Shown: piece after piece, positions 26,877 to 36,051 of the stretch
Layout of the letters: every line of letters begins with the position of its first letter
Position numbering within the stretch: the stretch's first letter is position 1
Origin: Streptomonospora salina
GTDB lineage: Bacteria > Actinomycetota > Actinomycetes > Streptosporangiales > Streptosporangiaceae
DNA length: 64,000 nucleotides
Assembly (NCBI RefSeq): GCF_014204715.1
Contig: NZ_JACHLY010000001.1
Span: 1,395,001-1,459,000, forward strand
Direction: 5' to 3'
The notes under the pieces: generated by a model
Database searches by the model: none
What the model was told of the DNA's origin: nothing
Seen by the model: the letters and a program-made list of their open reading frames with translations, nothing else
Made by a program: the position numbers and the translations under genes

Positions 26877-28550
26877 ATGGCCACCCCCCGCCACCGACCT
26901 CCCGCACGGACCGCCGCCGCGGCCGCGATCCTCGTCGCCGTTCCCCTGGTGTCCGCGACCCAGGCGTCCACGGCCGCAGCCGACACCACCGCGCCGGGGA
27001 CGCTCACCGTGACCCAGATCGAGAACGCCCGCTGGCCCGGCGGCTACCAGGCCGAGATCACCGTCGCCAACGGCACCGGCTCCCCGGTGAGCGACTGGAC
27101 CGTCGACTTCTCCCTGCCCGACGGTGCACAGGTCGAGCACCTGTGGAACGCGTCCCTCGACGAGGACGGCGACGGCTACACCGCCACCCCGCCAGCATGG
27201 GGCGCCGCGATCCCCGCCGGCCAGAGCTACACCTTCGGCTACAACGGGGAACTCTCCGGACGCAGCACCGATTTCACCGCATGCACCGTCGACGGCGCGC
27301 CGTGCTCCGGCAACGAGTACCGCCAGGTCGGCTACTTCACCCAATGGGGCGCCGCCGACCGCGGCTATCTGGTCGAGGACCTGGTCGACAGCGGCCAAGC
27401 CGAGCGCCTCACCCACCTCAACTACGCCTTCGCCAACCTGGACGAGAACGGGCGCTGCTTCATGTCCGACGAGGACGGCGAAGGCGACGCCCACGCGGAC
27501 TACGGCCGGACCTACCCCGCCGCCGAATCCGTCGACGGGGTCGCCGACTCCGCCGATCAGCGGCTGCGCGGCAGCTTCAACCAGCTCCGCGAGCTCAAAG
27601 AGCGCTTCCCCGACCTGCGCGTGAGCATCGCCATCGGCGGCTGGGCCTGGTCCGACCACTTCTCGGACGCGGCACTGCCCGAGAACCGCGAAGCCGCCGT
27701 GGAGTCCTGCGTGGACATGTTCCTGCGCGGCGACCTGCCCGAGCTCAACGGCGCCGGCGGCCGCGGCGCCGCGGCCGGCCTGTTCGACGGCATCGACCTC
27801 GACTGGGAGTGGCCCGCCACCCCGGGCGAGCCCGGCAACGTGGTCCGCCCGGAGGACAAGGAGAACTTCACCGCGCTGGTGCGGGAGTTCCGCGACCAGC
27901 TCGACGCGCTGGAGCGGGAGAAGGGCCGCGAGTTCGACCTGACCGCCTTCGTTCCCGCGAGCACCGGCGCCGTCGAGGCCGGCTACGAGGTCGGCAAGCT
28001 CGCCGACGAGTTCGACTTCATGAACGTGCAGGGCTACGACTTCGCCGGCGCGTGGAACCCCGCCTCCGGCCACCAGTCCAACGTCCGCGTCCCCGAAGGG
28101 GACCCCGCAGACGCCCCGCGCAGCTACGAGACCGTCGTCCAGACCTACCTGGACCGCGGCGCCGATCCCGAGGACCTGGTCATGGGCCTCCCGTTCTACG
28201 GCCGAGGCTGGACCGGCGTGCAGCCCGGACCGCGGGGCGACGGCCTCTGGGCCCAGGCCGACGGCGCCGCCTCCGGCGAGTGGGAGCCCGGGTTCAACGA
28301 CTACAGCGTCCTCAAGGACTACGCCGGAACCGACGGTTTCGAGCTCTACCGCGACGACCGCGCGGGAACGGCCTGGCTCTACGACGGCACCGAATTCTGG
28401 AACTTCGACGACCCGACCGCCATCGCGCAGAAGGCCGCCTGGGCACGCGAAGCCGGACTCTCCGGCGTCATGAGCTGGTCGCTGGACGGCGACGACGCCC
28501 AGGGCAGTCTCACCCGAGCGTTCGACGGCGAACTGAACGGCCGCGGCTGA
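26877..28550 (+). CDS. Secreted GH18 chitinase with CBM2-type N-terminal module
   Basis: Exported chitinase of 557 residues. A signal peptide (about 1-36) is followed by a CBM2-like sugar-binding domain (about 42-135: VTQIENARWPGGYQAEITVANGTGSPVSDWTVDFSLP, abridged as ARWPGGYQAEITV...DWTVDF) and a GH18 catalytic barrel from about residue 147. The catalytic DxxDxDxE motif is DGIDLDWE at 304-311, with Glu311 as the acid. SIAIGGW, FMNVQGYDF and MSWSLDGDD are other GH18 landmarks. It would cleave chitin outside the cell. The gene is monocistronic, preceded by GGAG and a candidate promoter, and divergent from the MarR gene, which could regulate it. Confidence 0.93.
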   Translation: MATPRHRPPARTAAAAAILVAVPLVSATQASTAAADTTAPGTLTVTQIENARWPGGYQAEITVANGTGSPVSDWTVDFSLPDGAQVEHLWNASLDEDGDGYTATPPAWGAAIPAGQSYTFGYNGELSGRSTDFTACTVDGAPCSGNEYRQVGYFTQWGAADRGYLVEDLVDSGQAERLTHLNYAFANLDENGRCFMSDEDGEGDAHADYGRTYPAAESVDGVADSADQRLRGSFNQLRELKERFPDLRVSIAIGGWAWSDHFSDAALPENREAAVESCVDMFLRGDLPELNGAGGRGAAAGLFDGIDLDWEWPATPGEPGNVVRPEDKENFTALVREFRDQLDALEREKGREFDLTAFVPASTGAVEAGYEVGKLADEFDFMNVQGYDFAGAWNPASGHQSNVRVPEGDPADAPRSYETVVQTYLDRGADPEDLVMGLPFYGRGWTGVQPGPRGDGLWAQADGAASGEWEPGFNDYSVLKDYAGTDGFELYRDDRAGTAWLYDGTEFWNFDDPTAIAQKAAWAREAGLSGVMSWSLDGDDAQGSLTRAFDGELNGRG

Positions 28551-28566
28551 CCCGCGCACCCGCTGC

Positions 28567-28610
28567 GCAGGGGCCGTCCGGGACGCACCGCGCCACCGGC
28601 CGGCCCCTGC
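28567..28610. terminator. Long-loop hairpin between convergent chitinase and meaB genes
   Basis: GCAGGGGCCG (28567-28576) pairs with CGGCCCCTGC (28601-28610) across a 24-base loop. The position in a 74-base convergent gap fits a shared terminator, but the loop is long. Confidence 0.35.
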
Positions 28611-28624
28611 CCGGGCCCGGACGG

Positions 28625-29569
28625 TCAGCTCTGCAGAGCGGCCAGGACCGTGTCGGCGGCCGCGTAGGGATCGGCGCCGGCGGCCACCTCGTCGGCGAGC
28701 GTGTCCAGCGCCGCGTGGCCGCGGACGTCGGCCAGCCGCCGGGTCAGCTCCTCCATGGCGATGCCCTCGATCTCGCGACGGGCGCGGTCGCGGCGGCGCG
28801 CGTGCAGCCCGCCTGAGGCCCGCAGGTGCTCGACGTGCTCGTCGAGTCGGGCGAGGAGGTCGGCGACCCCCTCGCCCGCGGCCGCGGTCATGCTCACCAC
28901 TGGCGGCTTCCATTCGTCCGGCTCCCGGTCGACCTGGGCGACCATCTGGCGCAGGTCCCGCACGGCGGCCCGCGCTCCGTCGCGGTCGGCCTTGTTCACG
29001 GCGAGGACGTCAGCGACCTCCAGCACGCCGGCCTTGCCCGCCTGCACGCCGTCGCCCATTCCCGGCGCCGACAGCACGACGGTGGTGTCGGCGTGGGCGG
29101 CGATGTCGACCTCGGCCTGGCCCACCCCGACCGTCTCGACCAGCACCGCCCCGAATCCGGCGGCGTCGAGGACCCGCAGCGCGTGCGGCGCCGCCCACGA
29201 CAACCCGCCGAGGTGGCCGCGGGTGGCCATCGATCTGATGTAGACGCCGGGGTCGGTGGCGTGCTCCTGCATCCGGACCCGGTCACCCAGCAGAGCGCCG
29301 CCGGTGAACGGCGAGGAGGGGTCGACGGCCAGCACGGCGACGCGGTCCCCGCGCTCTCGCAGAGCCGTGACCAGGGAACTGGTGGACGTGGACTTGCCGA
29401 CGCCGGGCGCGCCGGTCAATCCGACGATCCGGGCGCGGCCGGTGTGGGCCGCCAGCCCCGAGACGATCTCCCGCAGCTCGGGCGCCGCATCCTCGACCAG
29501 AGAGATCGCCCGGGCGACCGCTCTCCGGTCCCCGTTCAGCACCCGCTGCACCAGGCCGCCGACGTCCAT
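28625..29569 (-). CDS. meaB: MeaB, G-protein chaperone of B12-dependent acyl-CoA mutase
   Basis: G3E-family GTPase of 314 residues that gates cofactor loading and protects adenosylcobalamin-dependent mutases. Visible motifs are the P-loop GAPGVGKS (53-60), AVDPSSPFTGGALLGDRVRM, the ETVGVGQAE switch and NKAD for guanine. The likely client is the acyl-CoA mutase encoded 5 kb away on the same strand. GGAG lies before the ATG at 29569; the open frame upstream of it is Arg/Gly/Pro-rich and not conserved. The C-terminal helices ending DTVLAALQS are typical. Confidence 0.94.
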   Translation of the reverse strand: MDVGGLVQRVLNGDRRAVARAISLVEDAAPELREIVSGLAAHTGRARIVGLTGAPGVGKSTSTSSLVTALRERGDRVAVLAVDPSSPFTGGALLGDRVRMQEHATDPGVYIRSMATRGHLGGLSWAAPHALRVLDAAGFGAVLVETVGVGQAEVDIAAHADTTVVLSAPGMGDGVQAGKAGVLEVADVLAVNKADRDGARAAVRDLRQMVAQVDREPDEWKPPVVSMTAAAGEGVADLLARLDEHVEHLRASGGLHARRRDRARREIEGIAMEELTRRLADVRGHAALDTLADEVAAGADPYAAADTVLAALQS

Positions 29570-29829
29570 CGGGCTCCTTCCGCGCTCACCGAAGCCATTC
29601 GGGCATCCGAGTATCGCAATCCCGGGTTCCCGGGCGCACGCGCCCCTGCCCCCGGACGGCGAACGGCCGACCGCCGCGCCCGCCGAAATCCGCCGGGGCA
29701 TACCGGCGGGCTCGGTACCCTCCGCCCGGAGCGGCGCAGGCGAGCGCGGGCGGGCCCGCGTCCGGACCGGCGCGCACCGACCGCGTCCGGGACCGGACGG
29801 CCCCGCCATGGCGGGGAGCGACGCCGAAG

Positions 29830-30378
29830 ATGTCCTTCACCGACGAAGAGGCCGCGTATCTGCGCGAAAACCCGATGGGTCGCCTGGCGACCGTCGCACC
29901 GGACGGCTCGCCCGACGTCGTCCCGGTCGCCGTGGAGTTCGACGGCGCGTACCTGTGGGTGGGCGGTGGCTCCGCCGTCACCCGTACCCGCAAGTTCCGC
30001 AACGTCGCGGCCGGCGGTGAAAAAGTCGCCCTGGTCGTGGACGACACGGTGTCGTTCGCTCCCTTCACCGCCCGCGGTATCCGGATCTACGGCGCGGCTG
30101 AGCAGCCGTTCGAGCGCGTGGGGATGGTCGGACCCGGCGTCTACATGCGCATCGCGCCGACCGTGTCCTGGAGTTGGAACATGGCGGGCGAGCCCGTCGG
30201 CGAGACCTGGTACGCGACCCGGCGCGCCCATCACGGCCGGCACGGCCGGCCCCGCCGACGGGAGCGGACGGATCAGTCCAGCACCATGCCGACGACGGCG
30301 CCCGGCTCGCCTCCGGCTTGGGCGGCGAGGGCGCCGCCGGGGCGCCACACCCCCGAGCGGCCGAGAGTGCGGCTGTAG
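29830..30378 (+). CDS. PPOX-class (F420-dependent) oxidoreductase family protein with extended tail
   Basis: Split-barrel flavin/F420-binding protein. The first 135 residues (MSFTDEEAAYLRENPMGRLATVAPDGSPDVVPVAVEFDG, abridged as MGRLATVAPDGSPDVVPVAV, and GGEKVALVVDD) match small PPOX-class F420-dependent reductases, which end around WYATRRA. Here the frame runs 45 residues further in Pro/Arg/Ala-rich sequence with no family likeness. It overlaps the 3' end of the convergent carbon-nitrogen hydrolase gene by 106 bases. The tail looks like read-through after loss of the original stop codon. F420 rather than FMN use is inferred from the family in actinobacteria. GGGGAG lies upstream of the ATG. 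Confidence 0.8.
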   Translation: MSFTDEEAAYLRENPMGRLATVAPDGSPDVVPVAVEFDGAYLWVGGGSAVTRTRKFRNVAAGGEKVALVVDDTVSFAPFTARGIRIYGAAEQPFERVGMVGPGVYMRIAPTVSWSWNMAGEPVGETWYATRRAHHGRHGRPRRRERTDQSSTMPTTAPGSPPAWAARAPPGRHTPERPRVRL

Positions 30379-30977
30379 CCGCCGCCGGTCGGTCCGGCGA
30401 AGCTGGCGACCGCGACCCACATGCCGTGCTCCGCGGCGGCGCTCGCGGCCCGCTGCTGCTGGACCTGCGCGTCGTGGGCGTGCTCCAGGGTGGCGGCGAT
30501 GTAGATGTCGGCACCCAGATCAGCGGTACCCGCGGCGTGCGCGGCGACGCCGAGGTCCTTGCAGACCGCCAAGCCGAGGCGGCGGCCGTCGACGTCGAGG
30601 ACGGCGGGCCCGGCGCCGGGAGCGAACCGCTCCGGCTCGGCCCCGCCCAGCCACGTCTTGTCGTAGACGTGGGCGGCTCCGCCGCCGTCGACGGCGAGCA
30701 CGGCGATGTGCACGGCACCGTCCCCGCCCCGGACGGGGGCGCCCGCAAGCGCGGTCGCGCCCGCCCGGGCACACGCCTGCACGATCGGCTCCAGCCGCGC
30801 GTCGTCGCAAGCGAGGGCGGGCGCGTCCAGTTCGTAGCCCGTCAGCGACAGCTCGGGGAAGACCACGACACGGGCTCCGGCGGTACGCACCGCCTCGGCG
30901 TGCGCGCGAGCGTTGGCCGCCGCGTCGCGCGCCCGGCACACGGGCTGGGCGAGTGCGATCGCCAGAGGTGCGCGCAC
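30273..30977 (-). CDS. Carbon-nitrogen hydrolase (nitrilase superfamily)
   Basis: Nitrilase-fold amidase of about 234 residues with the full Glu-Lys-Cys triad: Glu42 in VVFPELSLTGYE, Lys107 in YDKTWLGG and Cys139 in LAVCKDLGV. It would hydrolyse a non-peptide C-N bond; the substrate is unknown. The GTG at 30977 (RAPLAIALAQPV) fits the family start, with GGACGG upstream; the frame stays open to 31067 through Ala/Pro/Gly-rich sequence. The gene's 3' end overlaps the tail of the convergent PPOX-class gene. It lies 106 bases downstream of the thiolase gene on the same strand. Confidence 0.88.
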   Translation of the reverse strand: MRAPLAIALAQPVCRARDAAANARAHAEAVRTAGARVVVFPELSLTGYELDAPALACDDARLEPIVQACARAGATALAGAPVRGGDGAVHIAVLAVDGGGAAHVYDKTWLGGAEPERFAPGAGPAVLDVDGRRLGLAVCKDLGVAAHAAGTADLGADIYIAATLEHAHDAQVQQQRAASAAAEHGMWVAVASFAGPTGGGYSRTLGRSGVWRPGGALAAQAGGEPGAVVGMVLD

Positions 30978-31088
30978 GGGTACCGTCCGTTCTCCGCTCG
31001 CGAGGCCGGCTGCCGGGCTCCGGGTGCGGGCGCCGGGTGCGGGCGCCGGGCGGGGTCCGCCCCGCAACCGGCGCCCCTGCGGCGCGGC

Positions 31089-32282
31089 TCAGGCTCCGGG
31101 AACCTTCAGCAGCAGGGCGTCGCCCTGGCCGCCGCCCCCGCAGAGGGCGGCCGCTCCCAGCCCGCCGCCCCTGCGGCGGAGTTCGTAGACGGTGTGCAGG
31201 GCCAGCCTGGCGCCGGACATGCCGATCGGGTGGCCCAGGGCGATGGCGCCGCCGTCGGGGTTGACGGTTTCGGTGTCCTCGGGCAGGCCGAGGTCGCGCA
31301 TCGACTGCAGGGCGACGCTGGCGAAGGCCTCGTTGATCTCGATCAGGTCGAGGTCGGAGGCTGCGGTGCCGGTCTTGCCCAGCGCGTGGCGGATGGCGTT
31401 GGAGGGCTGGGACTGCAGCGCGTTGTCGGGGCCGGCGACGTTGCCGTGCGCGCCGACCTCGGCGAGGATCCCGCAGCCCAGTTCCTCGGCCTTGGCCCGG
31501 CTCATCACGACCAGGGCGCAGGCGCCGTCGGAGATCTGCGAGGAGGTGCCGGCCGTGATGGTGCCGCCCTCGTCGAAGGCCGGGCGCAGGCGCCCCAGGC
31601 TCTCGGCGCTGGTTTCGGCCCGCACGCCTTCGTCTTCGGCGAACAGGCGGTCCTCGCCCTTGCGCTGGGGGATGCGCACCGGGGCGATCTCGTCTTCGAA
31701 GCGCCCGTCCTCGATGGCGGCGGCGGCCCGCTGGTGGGAGCGGGCGGCGAAGGCGTCCTGCTGTTCGCGGCCGATGCCCAGGCGTGCGTTGTGCCGCTCG
31801 GTCGAGGCGCCCATGGAGTCGCCGTCGAAGGCGTCGGTCAGCCCGTCGTGGGCGGTGGCGTCGAGGACCTCCACGGAGCCGTACTTGTAGCCCTGGCGCG
31901 CCTTGGGCAGCAGGTGGGGGGCATTGGTCATGGACTCCATGCCGCCGGCGACGACCACGTCGAACTCGCCCGCGCTGATGAGCTGGTCGGCCAGCGCGAC
32001 GGCGTCCAGGCCCGACAGGCAGACCTTGTTGATCGTCAGCGAGGGCACGCTCATCGGGACGCCGGCCTGCACGGCGGCTTGGCGCGAGGGGATCTGGCCC
32101 TGGCCGGCCTGCAGGACCTGGCCCAGGACGACGTAGTCGACCCGGTCGCCGGGCACCCCGGCCCGCTGCAGGGCCGCCTCGATCGCGAAAGCCCCCAGCT
32201 GGACGGCTGAGAACCCGGACAGCGATCCGAGCAGGCGGCCGATCGGGGTCCGCGCCCCGCTGACGATGACGGATCCGGGCAT
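31089..32282 (-). CDS. Acetyl-CoA C-acetyltransferase (thiolase)
   Basis: Thiolase of 397 residues that condenses two acetyl-CoA to acetoacetyl-CoA or cleaves 3-ketoacyl-CoA. The three catalytic residues are clear: Cys88 in [10 protein letters not shown], His351 in [10 protein letters not shown] and Cys381 in CGGGGQG. With the 3-hydroxybutyryl-CoA dehydrogenase and the isobutyryl-CoA-mutase-type enzyme nearby, it fits a route between acetyl-CoA, butyryl-CoA and branched acyl-CoA. GGAGG lies eight bases before the ATG at 32282. It is divergent from the epimerase gene, with an 86-base shared promoter region. Confidence 0.94.
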   Translation of the reverse strand: MPGSVIVSGARTPIGRLLGSLSGFSAVQLGAFAIEAALQRAGVPGDRVDYVVLGQVLQAGQGQIPSRQAAVQAGVPMSVPSLTINKVCLSGLDAVALADQLISAGEFDVVVAGGMESMTNAPHLLPKARQGYKYGSVEVLDATAHDGLTDAFDGDSMGASTERHNARLGIGREQQDAFAARSHQRAAAAIEDGRFEDEIAPVRIPQRKGEDRLFAEDEGVRAETSAESLGRLRPAFDEGGTITAGTSSQISDGACALVVMSRAKAEELGCGILAEVGAHGNVAGPDNALQSQPSNAIRHALGKTGTAASDLDLIEINEAFASVALQSMRDLGLPEDTETVNPDGGAIALGHPIGMSGARLALHTVYELRRRGGGLGAAALCGGGGQGDALLLKVPGA

Positions 32283-32368
32283 TTGACGAGCCTCCGTTGC
32301 GTTCCTGTCCGACCTCGTCTGCCACGATACATACACGTCGTTCGGCGGATTCTGGAGAGGTGGAGCCC

Positions 32369-32812
32369 GTGCTGACCCGGATCGACCATATCGGCATCGC
32401 CTGTTTCGACCTGGATGCGACCGCGGACCTGTACCGCCGGGTGCACGGTTTCGAGGTCGCCCATGAGGAGGTCAACGAGGAGCAGGGCGTGCGCGAGGCA
32501 ATGCTGCGCGTCAACGGCACCGACGACGGCCATGCGACCTACCTGCAGCTTCTGGAGCCGGTCCGCGAGGACTCCGCTGTAGCGAAGTTCCTGGCGCGGC
32601 ACGGCGAAGGGGTGCACCACGTCGCCTTCGGCACCGGCGACGTCGCCGGTGCGTCCGCGGAGATCGGCGGCGCGGGGGTGCGGGTGCTGGACGCGGCCCC
32701 CCGCCCGGGGTCGATGGGCTCGTCCATCGCCTTCCTGCACCCCAAGGACTGCGGCGGGGTGCTGACCGAGCTGGTGCAGGCCGCCGGCCCCGAGGAGGAC
32801 GAGCGGGGGTGA
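32369..32812 (+). CDS. mce: Methylmalonyl-CoA epimerase
   Basis: VOC-fold metalloenzyme of 147 residues that interconverts the two C2 epimers of methylmalonyl-CoA. Metal ligands are visible as His7 (RIDHIGIA), His84 (GVHHVAFG) and Glu134 (LTELVQ), and [20 protein letters not shown] is a family hallmark. I chose the GTG at 32369 because GGAGAGGTGGAG ends close upstream; the longer frame from 32297 runs through the divergent promoter. It links propionyl-CoA-derived methylmalonyl-CoA to B12-dependent mutases; a methylmalonyl-CoA mutase itself is not in this window. Confidence 0.93.
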   Translation: MLTRIDHIGIACFDLDATADLYRRVHGFEVAHEEVNEEQGVREAMLRVNGTDDGHATYLQLLEPVREDSAVAKFLARHGEGVHHVAFGTGDVAGASAEIGGAGVRVLDAAPRPGSMGSSIAFLHPKDCGGVLTELVQAAGPEEDERG

Positions 32813-33391
32813 AGCGCCGGGACCGGCGGGTGCCCGGTCCGGCCCCTCTGCCGCTCCCGCTCCTGCCGCGAAGGGCGCGTGCGGGCGCCGCCGGTTATGC
32901 TGAAGGCGGCGCCGCGGGCCGCACGCGGCCGCCGGCGGCGCCGCCGGTACGCGGCACCGCGTGCGGCTGCCCGCTGCGGCGGATCCGTCACCGCGGAGTC
33001 CTCGCACGTCCGGTCCCCGTTCACGCGGCCGCCCCCGATCGAAATGCCGCGAACCCTCCTCCGCGGGGCGTTGAGCTTGATAAAGTCTGCTAGCTGCCGG
33101 AACTTCCGGTACGACCTGTCCCCCGCCCGTCACGGCCTACGGAGTCGGGCAAGCCGCGCACAGCGTCCACGTCCGTCGGCAAAGCCCATTCGCTCCCTTC
33201 CCTACCAAAGGAGCGAACTCGCCCACGGAGGGGCACTTCTCGGAGTACCCTCGCCGGGAACAACTCGCGAAACCGCTGGATCGTGGCGAGAGGAGCGGCC
33301 GCACGCGCCGACGCCGGGCCGCACACACCCCCGACTCGACACGAACACCCCCGTAAGTAGCCGTCTCGTCACTCGTTCAGGATTCCGCCAC
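32813..33391. other. Intergenic region upstream of the FilP-like gene
   Basis: About 580 bases with no acceptable reading frame. The stretch around 33071-33096 is AT-richer (TTGAGC, TTGATAAAG, TAGCTG) and may hold the promoter for the coiled-coil gene, but spacings are not standard. I see no tRNA-like or riboswitch-like fold by eye. Confidence 0.5.
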
Positions 33392-34720
33392 ATGTCGTCG
33401 TCCGATATTGAAGCCCAGCTGACCAATTTCTTCGAGGAAGGCAACCAGGCCACCGAGTTCGACGTGGTCCTGCGCGGTTACGACCGGTCGCAGGTGCAAA
33501 GCTACGTCGACCAATTGAAAACCGAGCTCCAGCAGGCGCGGGAAGAATCCGAGCAGAGCCGCAACGACCTCTCCGAGGCCAAGGACCAGCTGCAAGAGCA
33601 GGAGCGCCCCACCTATTCCGGGCTGGGCGCCCGCATCGAGCAGCTGCTGCGCCTGGCCGAGGAGCAGGCGACCGAGCTGGTTCAGGGCGCCCGCGCCGAG
33701 GCCAACGACATCAAGTCCGAGGCCAAGATCGAGGCCGCCGAGATGCGCTCGGCCGCCGAGAACGAGGCCAACGACCTGCGCACGACGGCCCAGCGCGAGG
33801 CCGACGAGATGCGCTCCTCCGCCGAGAACGAGGCCGAGGAGATCCGCACGACCGCCCAGCGCGAGTCGGAGGAGCTGACCTCCACCACCGAGCGCGAGGT
33901 GCAGAAGAAGCGGTCGGCCGTCGACCACGAGATCGCCGAGAAGCGCGCCACGTTCGAGGGCGAGATCGCCAAGCTGCGCACCACCACCGAACGCGAGTGC
34001 GCCCAGGCGCGCGCTTCGGCCAAGCGCGAGCGGGACGAAACCCTGCAGACCGCCAAGCGCCAGTCCGACGAGATGCGGGCCCAGGCCCAGCGCACGCTGG
34101 AGGAAAGCGAAGCCAAGCGCGCGCAGGAAGAGGCCGAGTTCGAGATCCAGCTGGCCAGCCGCCGCGAGGAGGCTGAGCGCCAGGACGCCGAGCGCCTGGC
34201 CGCCGCGCAGGCCGCGACGCAGAAGCTGGTCTCCGAGGCCGAGGAGCGGGCCGCTAGCGCCGAACAGCGGGCCACCAAGGCCAGCAACCAGTCGGAGCAG
34301 ACCCGGCGCGACGCCGAGCAGCACGCCAAGCAGCTCGTCAACAACGCCAAGAAGAACGCCGAACAGGTCAGTGCCGAGGCCAAGTCCAAGGCCGACCACC
34401 TGGTCAGCGACGCCAAGGCCGAGGCCGACCGCATCATGGGCGTCGCCCAGCAAGAGGTCGAGGAGATGAGCCGCCAGCGCGACAGCATCCAGTCGCACCT
34501 GGACCAGCTGCGCCAGCTCCTCGGCGGCGGCGGTGGGGACCCCTCGGCGGCCGCCGCACCCGCGGCGCCCGCGCCCGCGCAGGTGGCCTCCTCCGAGCCG
34601 GCCGCGGCGATCGAGTCGCAGAACGACGATCAGCAGTCCGCGGGCGAGAAGTCCGAGAAGCAACCGGTCACCGCCGCGTCCGGCAGCAAGGCCGACGACG
34701 AGGACTGGTGGCAGGAGTAG
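33392..34720 (+). CDS. FilP/Scy-like coiled-coil cytoskeletal protein with DivIVA-type N-terminus
   Basis: Protein of 442 residues, dominated by a long Glu/Ala/Arg coiled coil (about 45-385) with recurring units such as SAENEAxxxRTTAQREA. The N-terminus, TEFDVVLRGYDRSQVQSYVDQLKTEL, is the DivIVA-like motif that follows membrane curvature. The C-terminus is a low-complexity Ala/Pro/Ser tail ending DDEDWWQE. In Streptomyces, Scy and FilP (SCO5397/SCO5396) lie beside the epimerase and thiolase genes and organise polar growth. The same neighbourhood here supports a polarity role. The ATG at 33392 is clear; the long frame upstream is noise. It is one of the few genes on the plus strand in this part. 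Confidence 0.87.
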   Translation: MSSSDIEAQLTNFFEEGNQATEFDVVLRGYDRSQVQSYVDQLKTELQQAREESEQSRNDLSEAKDQLQEQERPTYSGLGARIEQLLRLAEEQATELVQGARAEANDIKSEAKIEAAEMRSAAENEANDLRTTAQREADEMRSSAENEAEEIRTTAQRESEELTSTTEREVQKKRSAVDHEIAEKRATFEGEIAKLRTTTERECAQARASAKRERDETLQTAKRQSDEMRAQAQRTLEESEAKRAQEEAEFEIQLASRREEAERQDAERLAAAQAATQKLVSEAEERAASAEQRATKASNQSEQTRRDAEQHAKQLVNNAKKNAEQVSAEAKSKADHLVSDAKAEADRIMGVAQQEVEEMSRQRDSIQSHLDQLRQLLGGGGGDPSAAAAPAAPAPAQVASSEPAAAIESQNDDQQSAGEKSEKQPVTAASGSKADDEDWWQE

Positions 34721-34771
34721 TCACCGCCCGCCGGACCGCTTCCGGGCGGAGGCGGCCCTGACACCGCGAAT

Positions 34772-34809
34772 GGCCCCGGCCTCCCGGATCGCTCCGGGAG
34801 GCCGGGGCC
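34772..34809. terminator. Bidirectional terminator, 17-bp perfect stem
   Basis: GGCCCCGGCCTCCCGGA (34772-34788) pairs perfectly with 34793-34809 around the loop TCGC. It lies between the convergent coiled-coil gene and hydrolase gene, 51 and 31 bases from their stops. Confidence 0.85.
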
Positions 34810-34840
34810 TGCCTGTGTCGGGTGTCCGGTCCGCGGGGCG

Positions 34841-35578
34841 TCAGCCGGCGGAGGCCGCGCGCTCGTACGGGCCGTCCCACTCCACGGGCAGGGGCGCCGC
34901 GTCGGGCGCGACGTGCTCGACGACCGTGTTCAGCACGGTGCGCACGTAGGGCTCGCCCACCCACAGGTGCTTGGCGCCGTCCACTCCGATCACCTCGGCC
35001 TGGCGTACGCGCGCGAAGCGCTCGCGGGCCTCCTCCGGCCGCAGGTAGTCGTCGAACTCCGGCACCAGGGCCACCAGCGGTGTGCCGGCGTCGTTCCACA
35101 CGTCCAGGTCGGAGTCGGCGGCCCGGTGCAGCGGCGGCGACAGCAGGATCGCGCCCTCGACCTCGGGATCGCAGCCCCACTTCAGCGCCAGCTCGGTGCC
35201 GAACGACCAGCCGAGCAGCCAGGGCCGGGGCAGTTCTTCGAATTCGGCGTACTCGATCGCGGCGGCCACGTCGTAGCGCTCGGTCTCGCCCTCGCCGAAT
35301 TCGCCCTGGCTTTTGCCGTGGTGCGACTCGGTGCCGCGGGTGTTGAAGCGCAGCACCGCCACGTCGGCCAGCGCCGGCAGCCGGTAGGAGGCCTTGCGCA
35401 GCACGTGGCTGTCCATCATGCCTTCGGCCGTGGGCAGCGGGTGCAGGCACACGAGCGTGGCCGCGGGCCGGCGCCCCTCGGGCAGGGCCAGTTCGCCGAC
35501 GAGCTCCAGGCCGTCGGCGGTGTGCAGGGTGACAGGGCGGCGCTCGGCGGGCAGCACCGTTGTGGCGCGGATCTGCAT
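34841..35578 (-). CDS. Alpha/beta-hydrolase family protein
   Basis: Serine hydrolase of 245 residues. The nucleophile elbow is GWSFGTE (Ser125), the oxyanion region is VCLHPLPTAEGMMDSHVL, and the catalytic His is in GAKHLWVG near residue 212. FNTRGTESHHGKSQGEFGEGE resembles short dienelactone-hydrolase-like enzymes seen in actinobacteria. Substrate unknown. The ATG at 35578 opens the conserved part; the frame remains open upstream through unrelated sequence. It follows the zinc-ribbon gene on the same strand by about 60 bases and may be co-transcribed with it. Confidence 0.85.
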   Translation of the reverse strand: MQIRATTVLPAERRPVTLHTADGLELVGELALPEGRRPAATLVCLHPLPTAEGMMDSHVLRKASYRLPALADVAVLRFNTRGTESHHGKSQGEFGEGETERYDVAAAIEYAEFEELPRPWLLGWSFGTELALKWGCDPEVEGAILLSPPLHRAADSDLDVWNDAGTPLVALVPEFDDYLRPEEARERFARVRQAEVIGVDGAKHLWVGEPYVRTVLNTVVEHVAPDAAPLPVEWDGPYERAASAG

Positions 35579-35640
35579 CGGTCCTCGGTTCGCAGAAGGG
35601 GCGGGCTCAGCTCCGGCGGGCGGGCCGGCGGGCCGCGGAG

Positions 35641-35958
35641 TCAGCGCCGCGGATAGCGCACGCCGCGATCGGCCCGGCGCTCCCAGCACGAGCTGTGCCA
35701 GTGGCGGCGGTCCCGACCGTCGCCGAACGGCCGCCATGCCACCACATGCGGCATGGACGGCGGGATCTCCTGGTAGCAGCCGGGGCAGCGGTAGGCCTTG
35801 GTCGCGGCGGATCCGGTGATCCGGCGGACGGCCCACTCGCCGTCGGGGCCGTTCTCCCGGCGCTCGGCTCCGGTGACGCGGTTGAACACGGCGTCCTCGC
35901 CGCCGGTCGGGCGGCGTCCTCCTTGGCGGCGGCGGGGCGTATTGCGGCGCGGACTCAC
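35641..35958 (-). CDS. Conserved small zinc-ribbon-like protein
   Basis: Arg-rich protein of 105 residues, conserved in actinobacteria and often labelled ATP/GTP-binding protein without experimental basis. The N-terminal third is disordered and basic (MSPRRNTPRRRQGGRRP). The C-terminal part has a metal-site pattern: YRCPGCYQEI, then HVVAW and RRHWHSSCW (Cys-x2-Cys ... His-x3-Cys). A nucleic-acid role is plausible from charge and zinc site but unproven. It lies between the hydrolase gene and the 3-hydroxybutyryl-CoA dehydrogenase gene, all on the minus strand. Confidence 0.82.
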   Translation of the reverse strand: MSPRRNTPRRRQGGRRPTGGEDAVFNRVTGAERRENGPDGEWAVRRITGSAATKAYRCPGCYQEIPPSMPHVVAWRPFGDGRDRRHWHSSCWERRADRGVRYPRR

Positions 35959-36051
35959 CCTTCCAGGGTAGAGGCAGCCGCGAACCGCACCCGTCCCCGG
36001 CCCGGTCCACGCCGGGCCCGCAGGCGGCGCCGCCCGGCGGCGGGGCGGTCT

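Noticed and set aside
33090-33328. Short minus-strand frames upstream of the FilP-like gene
   Set aside because: Arg/Ser-rich translations, overlapping each other in different frames and lying in the likely promoter region.
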